From: Pseudomonas quebecensis
GTDB lineage: Bacteria; Pseudomonadota; Gammaproteobacteria; Pseudomonadales; Pseudomonadaceae
Reading direction: 5' to 3'
NCBI RefSeq assembly: GCF_026410085.1
Contig: NZ_CP112866.1
Location: 1,364,001-1,428,000, forward strand
Length of the DNA: 64,000 bases
In this document: positions 44,521 to 52,002 of the stretch, in pieces
How the letters are laid out: each line of letters begins with the position of its first letter
Position numbering within the stretch: position 1 is the stretch's first letter
Program-made: the position numbers and the translations under genes
Notes under the pieces: generated by a model
Database searches by the model: none
What the model was told of the DNA's origin: nothing
The model's input: only the letters and a program-made list of their open reading frames with translations

Positions 44521-45729
44521 ATGACCTCGATGTGGCGCACCAGTGGCTGGGTTCTTGTGGGGAGTGCGCTGATCCTGGCGCTGTCGTTGGGCGTGCGTCA
44601 CGGATTCGGCCTGTTTCTCGCGCCGATGAGTTCCGAGTTCGGTTGGGGCCGTGAAACGTTTGCGTTCGCCATTGCCTTGCAAAACCTGATCTGGGGCCTG
44701 GCGCAGCCGTTCACCGGTGCCCTGGCCGACCGTTTCGGCGCGACCAAGGCCGTGTTCGTCGGTGGGGTCTTGTACGCCGCTGGCCTGGTGTTGATGGGCA
44801 TGTCCGATTCGGCGTGGTCGCTGTCGCTGAGCGCAGGCCTGTTGATCGGGATTGGCCTGTCAGGCACCTCGTTCTCGGTGATCCTGGGCGTGGTGGGCCG
44901 CGCCGTGGCGCCGGAGAAGCGCAGCATGGCCATGGGCATCGCCAGCGCAGCCGGGTCTTTTGGTCAGTTCGCCATGGTCCCGGGCACCTTGGGCCTGATC
45001 AGCTGGTTGGGCTGGTCGGCCGCGCTGTTGGCGCTGGGCTTGATGGTGGCGCTGATTCTGCCGCTGGTCGGCATGCTCAAGGATCGGCCGCTGCCGGTCA
45101 CGGCCGGCCAGCAGACCCTGGCTGAGGCGCTCAAGGAAGCCTGCTCCCACTCCGGTTTCTGGCTGCTGGCCTTCGGTTTTTTTGTCTGTGGTTTCCAGGT
45201 GGTGTTTATCGGGGTGCACCTGCCGGCCTACCTGGTGGACCAACACCTGCCGGCCACGGTCGGCACCACGGTGTTGGCGCTGATTGGGCTGTTCAATATC
45301 TTCGGCACCTACACCGCCGGCTGGCTTGGTGGGCGCATGTCCAAGCCGCGCCTGCTGACGGCTTTGTACCTGCTGCGGGCGGTGGTGATCGTGCTGTTTC
45401 TGTGGGCGCCGGTCACAGAGCTCTCGGCTTACCTGTTCGGCATGGCTATGGGCTTTTTGTGGCTGTCCACCGTGCCGCTGACCAACGGCACGGTCGCGAC
45501 GCTGTTTGGTGTACGAAACCTGTCCATGCTCGGCGGGATCGTGTTCCTGTTTCACCAACTCGGTTCATTCCTCGGCGGCTGGTTGGGCGGGGTGGTCTAT
45601 GATCGAACCGGCAACTACGATTTGATCTGGCAGATGGCGATTCTATTGAGCCTGCTCGCCGCGGCCTTGAACTGGCCGGTGCGCGAGCGTCCGGTGGCGC
45701 GCTTGCAGGCGCAGATGGAGGCGGCATGA
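44521..45729 (+). CDS. MFS transporter, monocarboxylate-transporter-like
   Basis: A 402-residue, 12-helix major facilitator. HGFGLFLAPMSSEFGWGRETFAFA and QPFTGALADRFGATK match the bacterial relatives of monocarboxylate carriers. Under likely control of the MarR protein, whose operator lies just upstream. Its TGA overlaps the ATG of a 40-residue membrane protein. The substrate is unknown; position after the cob operon is conserved but does not show a role in cobalamin transport. Confidence 0.87.
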   Translation: MTSMWRTSGWVLVGSALILALSLGVRHGFGLFLAPMSSEFGWGRETFAFAIALQNLIWGLAQPFTGALADRFGATKAVFVGGVLYAAGLVLMGMSDSAWSLSLSAGLLIGIGLSGTSFSVILGVVGRAVAPEKRSMAMGIASAAGSFGQFAMVPGTLGLISWLGWSAALLALGLMVALILPLVGMLKDRPLPVTAGQQTLAEALKEACSHSGFWLLAFGFFVCGFQVVFIGVHLPAYLVDQHLPATVGTTVLALIGLFNIFGTYTAGWLGGRMSKPRLLTALYLLRAVVIVLFLWAPVTELSAYLFGMAMGFLWLSTVPLTNGTVATLFGVRNLSMLGGIVFLFHQLGSFLGGWLGGVVYDRTGNYDLIWQMAILLSLLAAALNWPVRERPVARLQAQMEAA

Positions 45730-45848
45730 GTTCAACCTGGTATTGGCTCGGCGGCGCAGCAGCCATGGCGCTGTTGCTGGCGCTGGCCTGGTGGGGCTGG
45801 CAGCGCGGCGGCCTGGCGTTGATGCAACTGGGCATGTCGATCTGTTAA
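45726..45848 (+). CDS. Small membrane protein (40 aa) coupled to the MFS gene
   Basis: A 40-residue protein beginning MSSTWYWLGGAAAMALLLAL with one clear transmembrane helix (residues about 6-24) and a short tail. The ATG overlaps the MFS stop as ATGA, which strongly suggests translation. It could be an accessory subunit that stabilises or tunes the transporter. I know no named family. Confidence 0.65.
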   Translation: MSSTWYWLGGAAAMALLLALAWWGWQRGGLALMQLGMSIC

Positions 45849-45882
45849 GTTCGATCCCTGAATTCTTAAAAGGACATTTCCC

Positions 45883-46434
45883 ATGCAGATGCGCTGGCTT
45901 GCAGTACCCGTGCTGATGGCTGCCTTTGGCGGCATAGCGTTGGCAGCCGACTGTCCACCCTTGCTGGAAGGCCAATTGCCCAAGTTGCGCGCCAAGGAGT
46001 CCATCGACCTGTGCCAGCGCTTTGCCGGCAAGCCGCTGGTGATCGTCAACACCGCGAGCTTCTGTGGCTTCGCCCCGCAATTCAAAGGTCTTGAGGCGTT
46101 GTACCAGCGTTACAAGGATCAGGGCCTGGAGGTGATTGGCGTGCCTTCCGATGACTTCAAGCAGGAAGCCAAGACGGGTGAAGAGACGGCTAAGGTCTGC
46201 TACGTCAATTACGGCGTGACCTTCACCATGACTGAACCGCAGAAGGTCAAGGGCCCGGACGCGGTGCACTTGTTCAAGGTGCTGGCACAGCAGAGTAATG
46301 CACCGAAATGGAATTTCTATAAATACGTGATCGACCGACAGGGCAAGGTGATCGCCGATTTTTCCAGCCTGACCAAGCCGGACAGCCCGGATCTGATCGA
46401 GGCGGTGGAGAAAGCACTGGCTTCCAAACCCTGA
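45883..46434 (+). CDS. Periplasmic glutathione-peroxidase-like protein
   Basis: A 183-residue GPx-fold protein with a signal peptide ([22 protein letters not shown]). The peroxidatic Cys61 sits in [12 protein letters not shown], and [10 protein letters not shown] carries the conserved Trp-Asn. The usual PxNQFxxQ stretch is [12 protein letters not shown], so the catalytic Gln appears replaced by Asp, which may change activity. It should reduce peroxides in the periplasm with thioredoxin-type donors. AGGA lies 8 bases upstream, and a long terminator follows. Confidence 0.85.
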   Translation: MQMRWLAVPVLMAAFGGIALAADCPPLLEGQLPKLRAKESIDLCQRFAGKPLVIVNTASFCGFAPQFKGLEALYQRYKDQGLEVIGVPSDDFKQEAKTGEETAKVCYVNYGVTFTMTEPQKVKGPDAVHLFKVLAQQSNAPKWNFYKYVIDRQGKVIADFSSLTKPDSPDLIEAVEKALASKP

Positions 46435-46447
46435 TCGACACCCATTG

Positions 46448-46486
46448 AAAAGCCCCGCCTCCTTTGCAGGAGAGCGGGGCTTTTTT
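46448..46486. terminator. Strong bidirectional terminator
   Basis: AAAAGCCCCGC (46448-46458) pairs with GCGGGGCTTTT (46474-46484), with an inner CTCCT/AGGAG stem, followed by T residues. It lies between the peroxidase and the convergent porin gene. Confidence 0.92.
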
Positions 46487-46500
46487 ACGCCTCGGTGAAA

Positions 46501-47781
46501 TCAGAAGCGATAGGTCATGCCCAGGCCAAAACCATTGGCGCTGTTTTCGTACTTGGCGTTGTAGCTGGCCAGTTGGTTGGAGCGCGCAACCTTGACGTCT
46601 TCTTCCTTCAGGTAGGAGTAGGCCACGTCGATCGTCATGTTCGGCATGACTTCATAGCCCAGGCCCAGGCTGAAGATAGTACGGTCACCGGTAGGAATAC
46701 GCGGCGAACGATCAGTGTTGTTGGTCGGCGATTGGTCGAACGTCAGGCCGGTACGCAGTACCACCTGCTTAGTCAACTGATACGAAGTACCCACGGCGTA
46801 GGCCCAGGTATCGTGCCAGTTCTGTTCTTCCTTGATGGTGCTGACCAGGGACGGGGCGAGCAGGCCGCCGCTCGCGCCACCGACAACGCCTTCGTTCTTG
46901 ACCGTAATGTCCTTCAGGCGGCTCCAGCGGGTCCAGGTTGCACCGGCGTAGAGTTTCCAGGCATCGGTCAGGTCTTGAGTGACCGACAGGTCGTAGGACT
47001 CAGGCGTATCGATCTTCAGGGAGGCGTCATAACGGTTGCTGCGCAACAGGCCCGAAGTCACGGTAGGTGCGCTTACCTCGGTGTGGCCGTCCAGCTTGTA
47101 GCTGACCTTGGAGTGATAGGTCAGACCCACGCGCGTGGTATCGGTGGCTTGTACCAGCACGCCGACGTTAAAGCCCAGCGCGGTGTCGTCACCTTTGATC
47201 TTGATGTTGGTATCGGGCGCCGCCGGGTTGAACGACAGGTCCGATTCCAGGGTACCGGCGATGCGGTTGATGGTCGGGCCAAAACCTACCGAGACGCGAT
47301 CATTGAAGGCGTAGCTGACGGTAGGTTGCAGGGTGATAACCTTGACTTCGCTGTTGCTGCCGAAGCTGCGGCCCTGGAAGCCTCTTTCGTAGTCGGTCAC
47401 CAGGCCGAACGGGGCGTATACGCCAAAACCGACAGCCCACTGATCGTTGAGTTTATTGGTGTAGAAACCGAAAGGCACGGCGGTGAAAGGCACCATGTCG
47501 CCTTTGTTGCTGCCGCGGGAACGGCCGCTGACATCGCTGATATCGGTGGAGGCATCAATGGCTGCTACGCCGCCGGTGATTTGCTGGCCATTCAGGCGCG
47601 CCATACCGGCAGGGTTGCCGTACACAGTGCTTGCATCATCGGCAGAAGAAGAGCGACCTGCGAAACCCGTACCCATCCCGCTGACGCTCTGTTCGTTGAG
47701 TGCGAAACCGCTTGCAAACAGGTGGGAGGATGCCATGGCAACGGCGAGGCTAAGTGTGGTCTTGAGCATTACTTTTTTCAT
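46501..47781 (-). CDS. OmpP1/FadL family outer-membrane transporter
   Basis: A 426-residue long-chain fatty-acid-type channel. The signal peptide ends at SHLFA, and mature SGFALNEQSVSGMGTGFAGRSSSADDASTVYGNPAGMARL is the N-terminal hatch with the family's NPAG motif. The C-terminal strand ends MTYRF, a proper signal for barrel assembly. GGAG lies nine bases before the ATG. It should import hydrophobic compounds such as fatty acids. Position next to the peroxidase recalls the PA1287-PA1288 pair. Confidence 0.9.
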   Translation of the reverse strand: MKKVMLKTTLSLAVAMASSHLFASGFALNEQSVSGMGTGFAGRSSSADDASTVYGNPAGMARLNGQQITGGVAAIDASTDISDVSGRSRGSNKGDMVPFTAVPFGFYTNKLNDQWAVGFGVYAPFGLVTDYERGFQGRSFGSNSEVKVITLQPTVSYAFNDRVSVGFGPTINRIAGTLESDLSFNPAAPDTNIKIKGDDTALGFNVGVLVQATDTTRVGLTYHSKVSYKLDGHTEVSAPTVTSGLLRSNRYDASLKIDTPESYDLSVTQDLTDAWKLYAGATWTRWSRLKDITVKNEGVVGGASGGLLAPSLVSTIKEEQNWHDTWAYAVGTSYQLTKQVVLRTGLTFDQSPTNNTDRSPRIPTGDRTIFSLGLGYEVMPNMTIDVAYSYLKEEDVKVARSNQLASYNAKYENSANGFGLGMTYRF

Positions 47782-47927
47782 TATTAGAACTCCGTGGTGA
47801 TCACCGCTGCGGAAAGTATCAATAAATTTAACATCGCGCTATAGGCTGTAATGCAGGAGATAGAGCGGTTTTGTAGGACAATCCGACCAAAATCGGCAGT
47901 TTTTGGCGAATCTTGCAAATTGCCCGG

Positions 47928-48410
47928 TCAGCAGCTCACGTGATTCTTGGGCGAAACACAGGTTTGCCACGCTTGGCTGAAATCTCGCAGCCTGCCTTGA
48001 GGGTGAAAAATTTCTTTCCAGATACGCGCCATGCCTAACACATCGCCGGTCGCCGGCAGGGTGACGGTGTGCTGTTCCACCAGTAGCCAGGCGATGGCCG
48101 TGGCGTAACGCAGGTTCACCGTGAGCTCAAGCTGGGGCGCGCTGAGGAATGCATGTTGGCTGGCCAGGCCGCGCACCAGGCTGGCACGTTCAGGATCGAG
48201 CGCCAGGTAGTTGTCCCAGAGGGCGCAATGGCGCGGTTTGGTGATGCCATACAGGCCGTGGCCGCGGCGTTCGTGCAGCGCCGAGCCCAGCTCCGACTGG
48301 CTGGCGGCGATGCCCAGCAGCAGGGACTCTGCCGTGGGGCTGTGCTGGCCGAGGTAGGTCAGCGTTGGCCGGATCACATAACGACACAATTCACTGGCCG
48401 CGATACCCAT
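47928..48410 (-). CDS. Conserved Pseudomonas protein resembling a phage-type lysozyme-like domain
   Basis: A 160-residue soluble protein. The segment YVIRPTLTYLGQHSPTAESL, then LLGIAASQSELGSALH, GHGLYGITKPRHCALWDNYLA and LRYATAIAW, resembles a small lysozyme-like domain found in phage proteins (pattern IRPTL...L...AE.LLLGTAA.ES.LG...GLYQM). The family's presumed catalytic Glu after AA-x is Ser here (AASQSELG), with a Glu two residues on. So activity is uncertain. GAGG is six bases before the ATG. No phage genes are near; it may be a domesticated remnant or a regulatory protein. Confidence 0.6.
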   Translation of the reverse strand: MGIAASELCRYVIRPTLTYLGQHSPTAESLLLGIAASQSELGSALHERRGHGLYGITKPRHCALWDNYLALDPERASLVRGLASQHAFLSAPQLELTVNLRYATAIAWLLVEQHTVTLPATGDVLGMARIWKEIFHPQGRLRDFSQAWQTCVSPKNHVSC

Positions 48411-48636
48411 AGACGCCTCAATCGTGAAAAGGGTAGGCGAGTCCTGAGAGAGTCGGGCTTGGCAGCGGTGGATCGGATCTCAGGCTCGCCGTAAGCGGAT
48501 CATGCCGCTTGAGTTGAAGTGTAGTGTCATATTTATGATGTAAAGGATTGTTTTTAAAACGTCTTATCCATTCAGTTATAGCGTTTATATCTATTTGTAC
48601 TTAGGCGCTGGGGCTGTGAAGTAAATTTTTGGCAAT

Positions 48637-48667
48637 AAAAAACCCTGTGTTTCAAACAGGGTTTTTT
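48637..48667. terminator. Bidirectional terminator
   Basis: AAAAAACCCTGT (48637-48648) and ACAGGGTTTTTT (48656-48667) form a perfect 12-bp stem with a GTTTCAA loop. It ends the small gene at 48690 on the minus strand. The stretch 48411-48636 is AT-rich and holds the promoter of the 160-aa gene but no gene I can support. Confidence 0.92.
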
Positions 48668-48689
48668 GTGCTTCGGCGACTCGGGTCGA

Positions 48690-48914
48690 TCAGGCAACCA
48701 GTGCCTGGCGGGTACGCTCGATCACAGCCTGCAGCGGTTCCGCGCTGGAGTATTGATCGGGGTACAGGCGTTCGCTGTGACGCGCGATGCCGTGCTCGTT
48801 GACCAGCGTGAAGCTGAAGCAGCCTTTGCGAGCGGCCATGATCAGGCAGTTCATTGGGGCAAAAGCATTGGTGAGGGTGCGAATGGCATCCTGAGTATGG
48901 ATTTGAGTGGACAT
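48690..48914 (-). CDS. Small conserved protein, possibly DUF3509
   Basis: A 74-residue protein with the pattern of the DUF3509 family of pseudomonads: an N-terminal helix (AIRTLTNAFAP), two strands (LIMAARKGCFSFTLV), a loop with an RHSERL-type motif, and a C-terminal helix (LQAVIERTRQALVA). Function unknown. A terminator follows the stop and a stack of three palindromes lies upstream, so it is probably a single, regulated transcript. Family assignment is tentative. Confidence 0.6.
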   Translation of the reverse strand: MSTQIHTQDAIRTLTNAFAPMNCLIMAARKGCFSFTLVNEHGIARHSERLYPDQYSSAEPLQAVIERTRQALVA

Positions 48915-48938
48915 ATTATTGGTGTTCCTACAAATGAC

Positions 48939-48997
48939 ACGGTTAAGAACCGTGCAACGTTAAAACGTTCCAGTGACGTTGATCACCATTGATCAAA
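48939..48997. promoter_or_regulatory. Three consecutive palindromes upstream of the 74-aa gene
   Basis: ACGGTT-AAG-AACCGT (48939-48953), AACGTT-TAA-AACGTT (48956-48970) and TTGATCA-CCAT-TGATCAA (48980-48997) follow one another with 2- and 9-base gaps. They lie 25 to 83 bases before the ATG on the minus strand. Such spacing fits several operators or a structured leader. Confidence 0.5.
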
Positions 48998-49355
48998 CGA
49001 AGAACCCGACTGGAACAAAGCAGCCAGTTTGAAGCGCTATTCAATAGGCGCGCTTGGGCTGGCAGGTAGGTACTTAGGAGGGCAGGCAACACAACAGGGG
49101 CAAAGGTTCTGGGCCCGGGGTGAAGATCCTGATCAATTTGCAGGTTGGTTCGGTCAGAGTACTGGACTTCGCGACACCCTTTGCTTGTTCAAAGGCCGTG
49201 TCGTCGCAAGTGATACCTGGAAACCATCGAGGTGGTCGATCCCATGTTGTTCAAGGGAGTTGTTCGACCAGAATTGACTTTCAGCTTGGTACTAACGGGG
49301 CGGATAGTAACGGATTGAAACAGCTAAGGGAAGTGTGTTAGCCAAAAAGTTTACA
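48998..49355. other. Gene-poor stretch, nothing identified
   Basis: Roughly 360 bases with short open frames that lack ribosome sites and codon bias. A loose pair TGGTCGA (49233-49239) and TCGACCA (49264-49270) is present, with a 24-base loop. I see no tRNA, terminator or known sRNA motif. A small RNA cannot be ruled out. Confidence 0.3.
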
Positions 49356-49661
49356 TCAGCCGCCGAGCAGGCCGCGATAGACCAGCACCGTCGCGGCCGC
49401 CGCCAGGGAACAGCCAAGCCCGTAGGCGGCAAGCGTCAGGCGCAGCGACTGGCCGGTTTCGACGGCTTTGAGCACATCGCTCATGTCGTTGATGCGGCCT
49501 TCACCCAGTTCGATGCACAGACTAATGGCGGTGAACGCAGCTGCCAGCAGGATCGCAATGGCGAACAAGGCGCCGTCCGGGGGAGGCAGCGCAGCATTGA
49601 TCCCAAGGGAAACGCCGCAGATGGCCAGCAGTAGCACCGCGAACACCAGCATTCCCTTCAT
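49356..49661 (-). CDS. Small integral membrane protein (101 aa), unknown function
   Basis: A 101-residue protein with three hydrophobic segments: GMLVFAVLLLAICGVSLGI at the start, LFAIAILLAAAFTAISLCI in the middle and LAAYGLGCSLAAAATVLVY at the end. A charged loop (ELGEGRINDMSDVLKAVETG) joins the last two. I chose ATG 49661, which has GGGGA eight bases upstream; ATG 49676 and the longer frame to 49769 have no ribosome site. No family name comes to mind. Confidence 0.6.
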   Translation of the reverse strand: MKGMLVFAVLLLAICGVSLGINAALPPPDGALFAIAILLAAAFTAISLCIELGEGRINDMSDVLKAVETGQSLRLTLAAYGLGCSLAAAATVLVYRGLLGG

Positions 49662-49978
49662 CGAGCCATTCCCCATTGCGTTGCAGGTCGGGCAGTGTGG
49701 CCAGCCTGCAATGATTTGAAAAGTCCTTGCAGGACCTGCCGGTAACATTTTTTGCACCGGTCGCTTCAAAAAAGGCCCCGTTTATAACCGCGGGATGTGT
49801 ACTTGTGCACATTAGTTGTGTCGCGTGTAACCAAGCGGACGTTCGCTGCAACGCCCCGCCATTTGCCTGCAATGGAAATTTAAGTCAATGAAAAATCTGG
49901 CTTTTTTTTATTGGTGAAAAAATCGTCAGTTTGACTGCGGGCCACGTTCCATGGGGCTTTGCGAGGGTTCGAAGAGGG

Positions 49979-50013
49979 TTGTCCACTGAGTTATCCACAG
50001 CTTCTGTGGATTG
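49979..50013. promoter_or_regulatory. Cluster of DnaA-box-like sites
   Basis: TTGTCCACT (49979-49987, one mismatch), a perfect TTATCCACA (49991-49999) and an inverted TGTGGATTG (50005-50013, two mismatches) lie 12 and 14 bases apart. ATCCACAG-CTT-CTGTGGAT (49993-50011) is also a hairpin. They lie in the 456-base gap 49662-50117, about 105 bases before the next ATG. The AT-rich piece 49880-49930 sits just to the left. Confidence 0.5.
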
Positions 50014-50117
50014 TCCCAAGCGCTTGCTCTAGAACGGGCGTGCAGGGTTTTTTCAGCTTTACCTGTACGAAAAAAAGAGTAGAGTGGCGCGCCTTCCGTT
50101 CCGTCCCACAGTGCTTT

Positions 50118-50441
50118 ATGAAGTTTCGCTCAGTATCACCTGCTGTTACCGATACCCTCCAGACTGTTACCGCACCCAAGCGGTTTTCCTTGAAAGTCGC
50201 GCTGTGGCTACTCGACAGCCCGCGCCTGGGGCATAACACCAACGTTAAGCACTTCGCCGGGCGCCTGCTCAAGCAGCCGGCCCGTGAAGGTGTGGTCGCG
50301 GCCCAGAGCCGCCTGGGGCAATTGATGTGCCGCGAATGCGGGAGTGCCCGTGACCGTCGCATCGGCCACGACCTGCTGCGCTCGGCCGCCCGCGCCGGCG
50401 ATGTGCAGGCCCGGCGCGAACTGGGTCAGGTCGAAGACTGA
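50118..50441 (+). CDS. Sel1-repeat-like small protein
   Basis: A 107-residue protein. After a basic N-terminus (residues 1-35), the segment AAQSRLGQLMCRECGSARDR plus RIGHDLLRSAARAGDVQARRELGQ reads as one to two Sel1/TPR-like helical repeats. Start ATG 50118 (MKFRSVSPAV) is chosen by that register; the longer frame to 49959 runs through the DnaA-box region and is rejected. There is no signal peptide. Function unknown, perhaps a protein-protein adaptor. Confidence 0.65.
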   Translation: MKFRSVSPAVTDTLQTVTAPKRFSLKVALWLLDSPRLGHNTNVKHFAGRLLKQPAREGVVAAQSRLGQLMCRECGSARDRRIGHDLLRSAARAGDVQARRELGQVED

Positions 50442-50487
50442 GCTGTCCTCGAGCCCCGCGCTTGGTTAACCTTGCTCTTTTTCGGTG

Positions 50488-51981
50488 ATGGCAGACATGG
50501 CTATGGCTTTTGACTGGACCAGTATTGCCCTGGGCCTTGCGGGCGCCGCGCTGCCCTTACTCGCTGTGTGCTGGCAGCTTCAACGGCGTTTGAGCGCGCG
50601 CATGGCCGGCTGGGAGTTGCTCGAAGAGCGCCTGGCCATGGCGCAACTGGCCCAGGAAGGCCTCATTGCCCAACTGGAAGCCAGCCGCGATGAAATCAGC
50701 GATCTGAGCCAGGCCAATGCCGCCAAGCAAGCCGACCTGGCAGCGCTGCGTCGCGAAGTCGAACTGCTGCAGATCGACCGCGACAACGCCCGCGATGCCG
50801 CCCACGCCTGGAACCTCGACCGCAGCGCCAAGGAAACCGAACTGCGTCGCCTTGATGCATTGGCGGCCGCCCTGCGCGCCGAGCTGCGCGAGCAGCAGGA
50901 CAGCCACCAGCAACGCCTTGCCGACCTGCAGGGTTCACGCGATGAGCTGCGCGCCCAGTTCGCCGAACTGGCCGGCAAGATTTTCGATGAGCGCGAGCAG
51001 CGCTTCGCCGAGACCAGCCAGGAGCGCCTGGGCCAGTTGCTCGATCCATTGAAGGAGCGCATCCAGTCTTTCGAAAAGCGTGTGGAAGAGAGCTATCAGA
51101 ACGAGGCGCGCGAGCGTTTTTCCCTGGCCAAGGAACTTGAACGCCTGCAGCAACTGAACCTGCGTCTGTCCGATGAGGCCACCAACCTGACCCGTGCGTT
51201 GAAGGGCCAGAAAACCCAGGGTAACTGGGGTGAGCTGATTCTTGAGCGGGTGCTGGAGCACGCGGGGCTGGAGAAGGGCCGCGAGTACCAGACCCAGGTC
51301 AGCCTCAAGGGGCCGGACGGCGAGCGCTTCCAGCCGGATGTGCTGATCATGCTGCCCGGTGATAAACAGGTGGTGGTGGACTCCAAGGTCAGCCTGACCG
51401 CGTACCAGCAATTCGTCGCCGCGGAGGACGACGTGATCGGCCAGGCGGCCCTGAAGCAGCACGTGCTGTCGCTGCGCAACCATGTCAAAGGCCTGGCCGG
51501 CAAGGACTATAAACGCCTGGAAGGCCTGCACAGCCTGGATTTCGTGCTGTTGTTCGTACCGATCGAAGCGGCGTTTTCCGCCGCGTTGCAAGCTGAGCCC
51601 AACCTGTTCCAGGAAGCCTTTGATCGCCATATCGTCATCGTCAGCCCCACCACGTTGCTGGCGACCCTGCGGGTGATCGACAGCCTGTGGAAACAGGAGC
51701 GCCAAAGCCAGAATGCCCGCGAAATTGCCGAGCGTGCCGGTTGGCTGTACGACAAGTTCGTGCTGTTTATCCAGGATCTGGATGAGGTGGGCAATCGTCT
51801 GCAGCAATTGGATAAAGCCTACAGCGCGGCGCGAAACAAGCTGACAGACGGACGCGGCAATCTGGTCAGCCGTACCGAGCAATTGAGGTTGCTCGGCGCG
51901 CGTGCGAGCAAAAGCCTGCCGACGGATCTGCTGGAGCGTGCGATGAGCGACTCGGATGGCGTGGCGCACCTGCCTGAATGA
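50488..51981 (+). CDS. rmuC: DNA recombination protein RmuC
   Basis: A 497-residue protein. One N-terminal transmembrane helix (residues about 10-30), then a long coiled coil (to about residue 170; LRREVELLQIDRDNARDAAHAW), then the RmuC nuclease-fold domain with GNWGELILERVLEHAGL, QPDVLIMLPGDKQVVVDSKVSL and LDFVLLFVPIEAAF. The PDxxxxxPxxxxVxVDSK pattern is PD-(D/E)XK-like. It limits inversions at short repeats. The start is uncertain: GTG 50485, ATG 50488 and ATG 50497 are all possible and no ribosome site decides. Confidence 0.92.
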   Translation: MADMAMAFDWTSIALGLAGAALPLLAVCWQLQRRLSARMAGWELLEERLAMAQLAQEGLIAQLEASRDEISDLSQANAAKQADLAALRREVELLQIDRDNARDAAHAWNLDRSAKETELRRLDALAAALRAELREQQDSHQQRLADLQGSRDELRAQFAELAGKIFDEREQRFAETSQERLGQLLDPLKERIQSFEKRVEESYQNEARERFSLAKELERLQQLNLRLSDEATNLTRALKGQKTQGNWGELILERVLEHAGLEKGREYQTQVSLKGPDGERFQPDVLIMLPGDKQVVVDSKVSLTAYQQFVAAEDDVIGQAALKQHVLSLRNHVKGLAGKDYKRLEGLHSLDFVLLFVPIEAAFSAALQAEPNLFQEAFDRHIVIVSPTTLLATLRVIDSLWKQERQSQNAREIAERAGWLYDKFVLFIQDLDEVGNRLQQLDKAYSAARNKLTDGRGNLVSRTEQLRLLGARASKSLPTDLLERAMSDSDGVAHLPE

Positions 51982-52002
51982 ACGTCCCGACGCAGACCCG
52001 GC

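Noticed and set aside
49029..49277. An 82-codon plus-strand frame in the gene-poor stretch
   Set aside because: No ribosome site, no codon bias and no recognisable motif.
49979..50013. Chromosomal replication origin
   Set aside because: Only three boxes are present and none of the usual origin neighbours (dnaA, dnaN, rpmH) is in the window.
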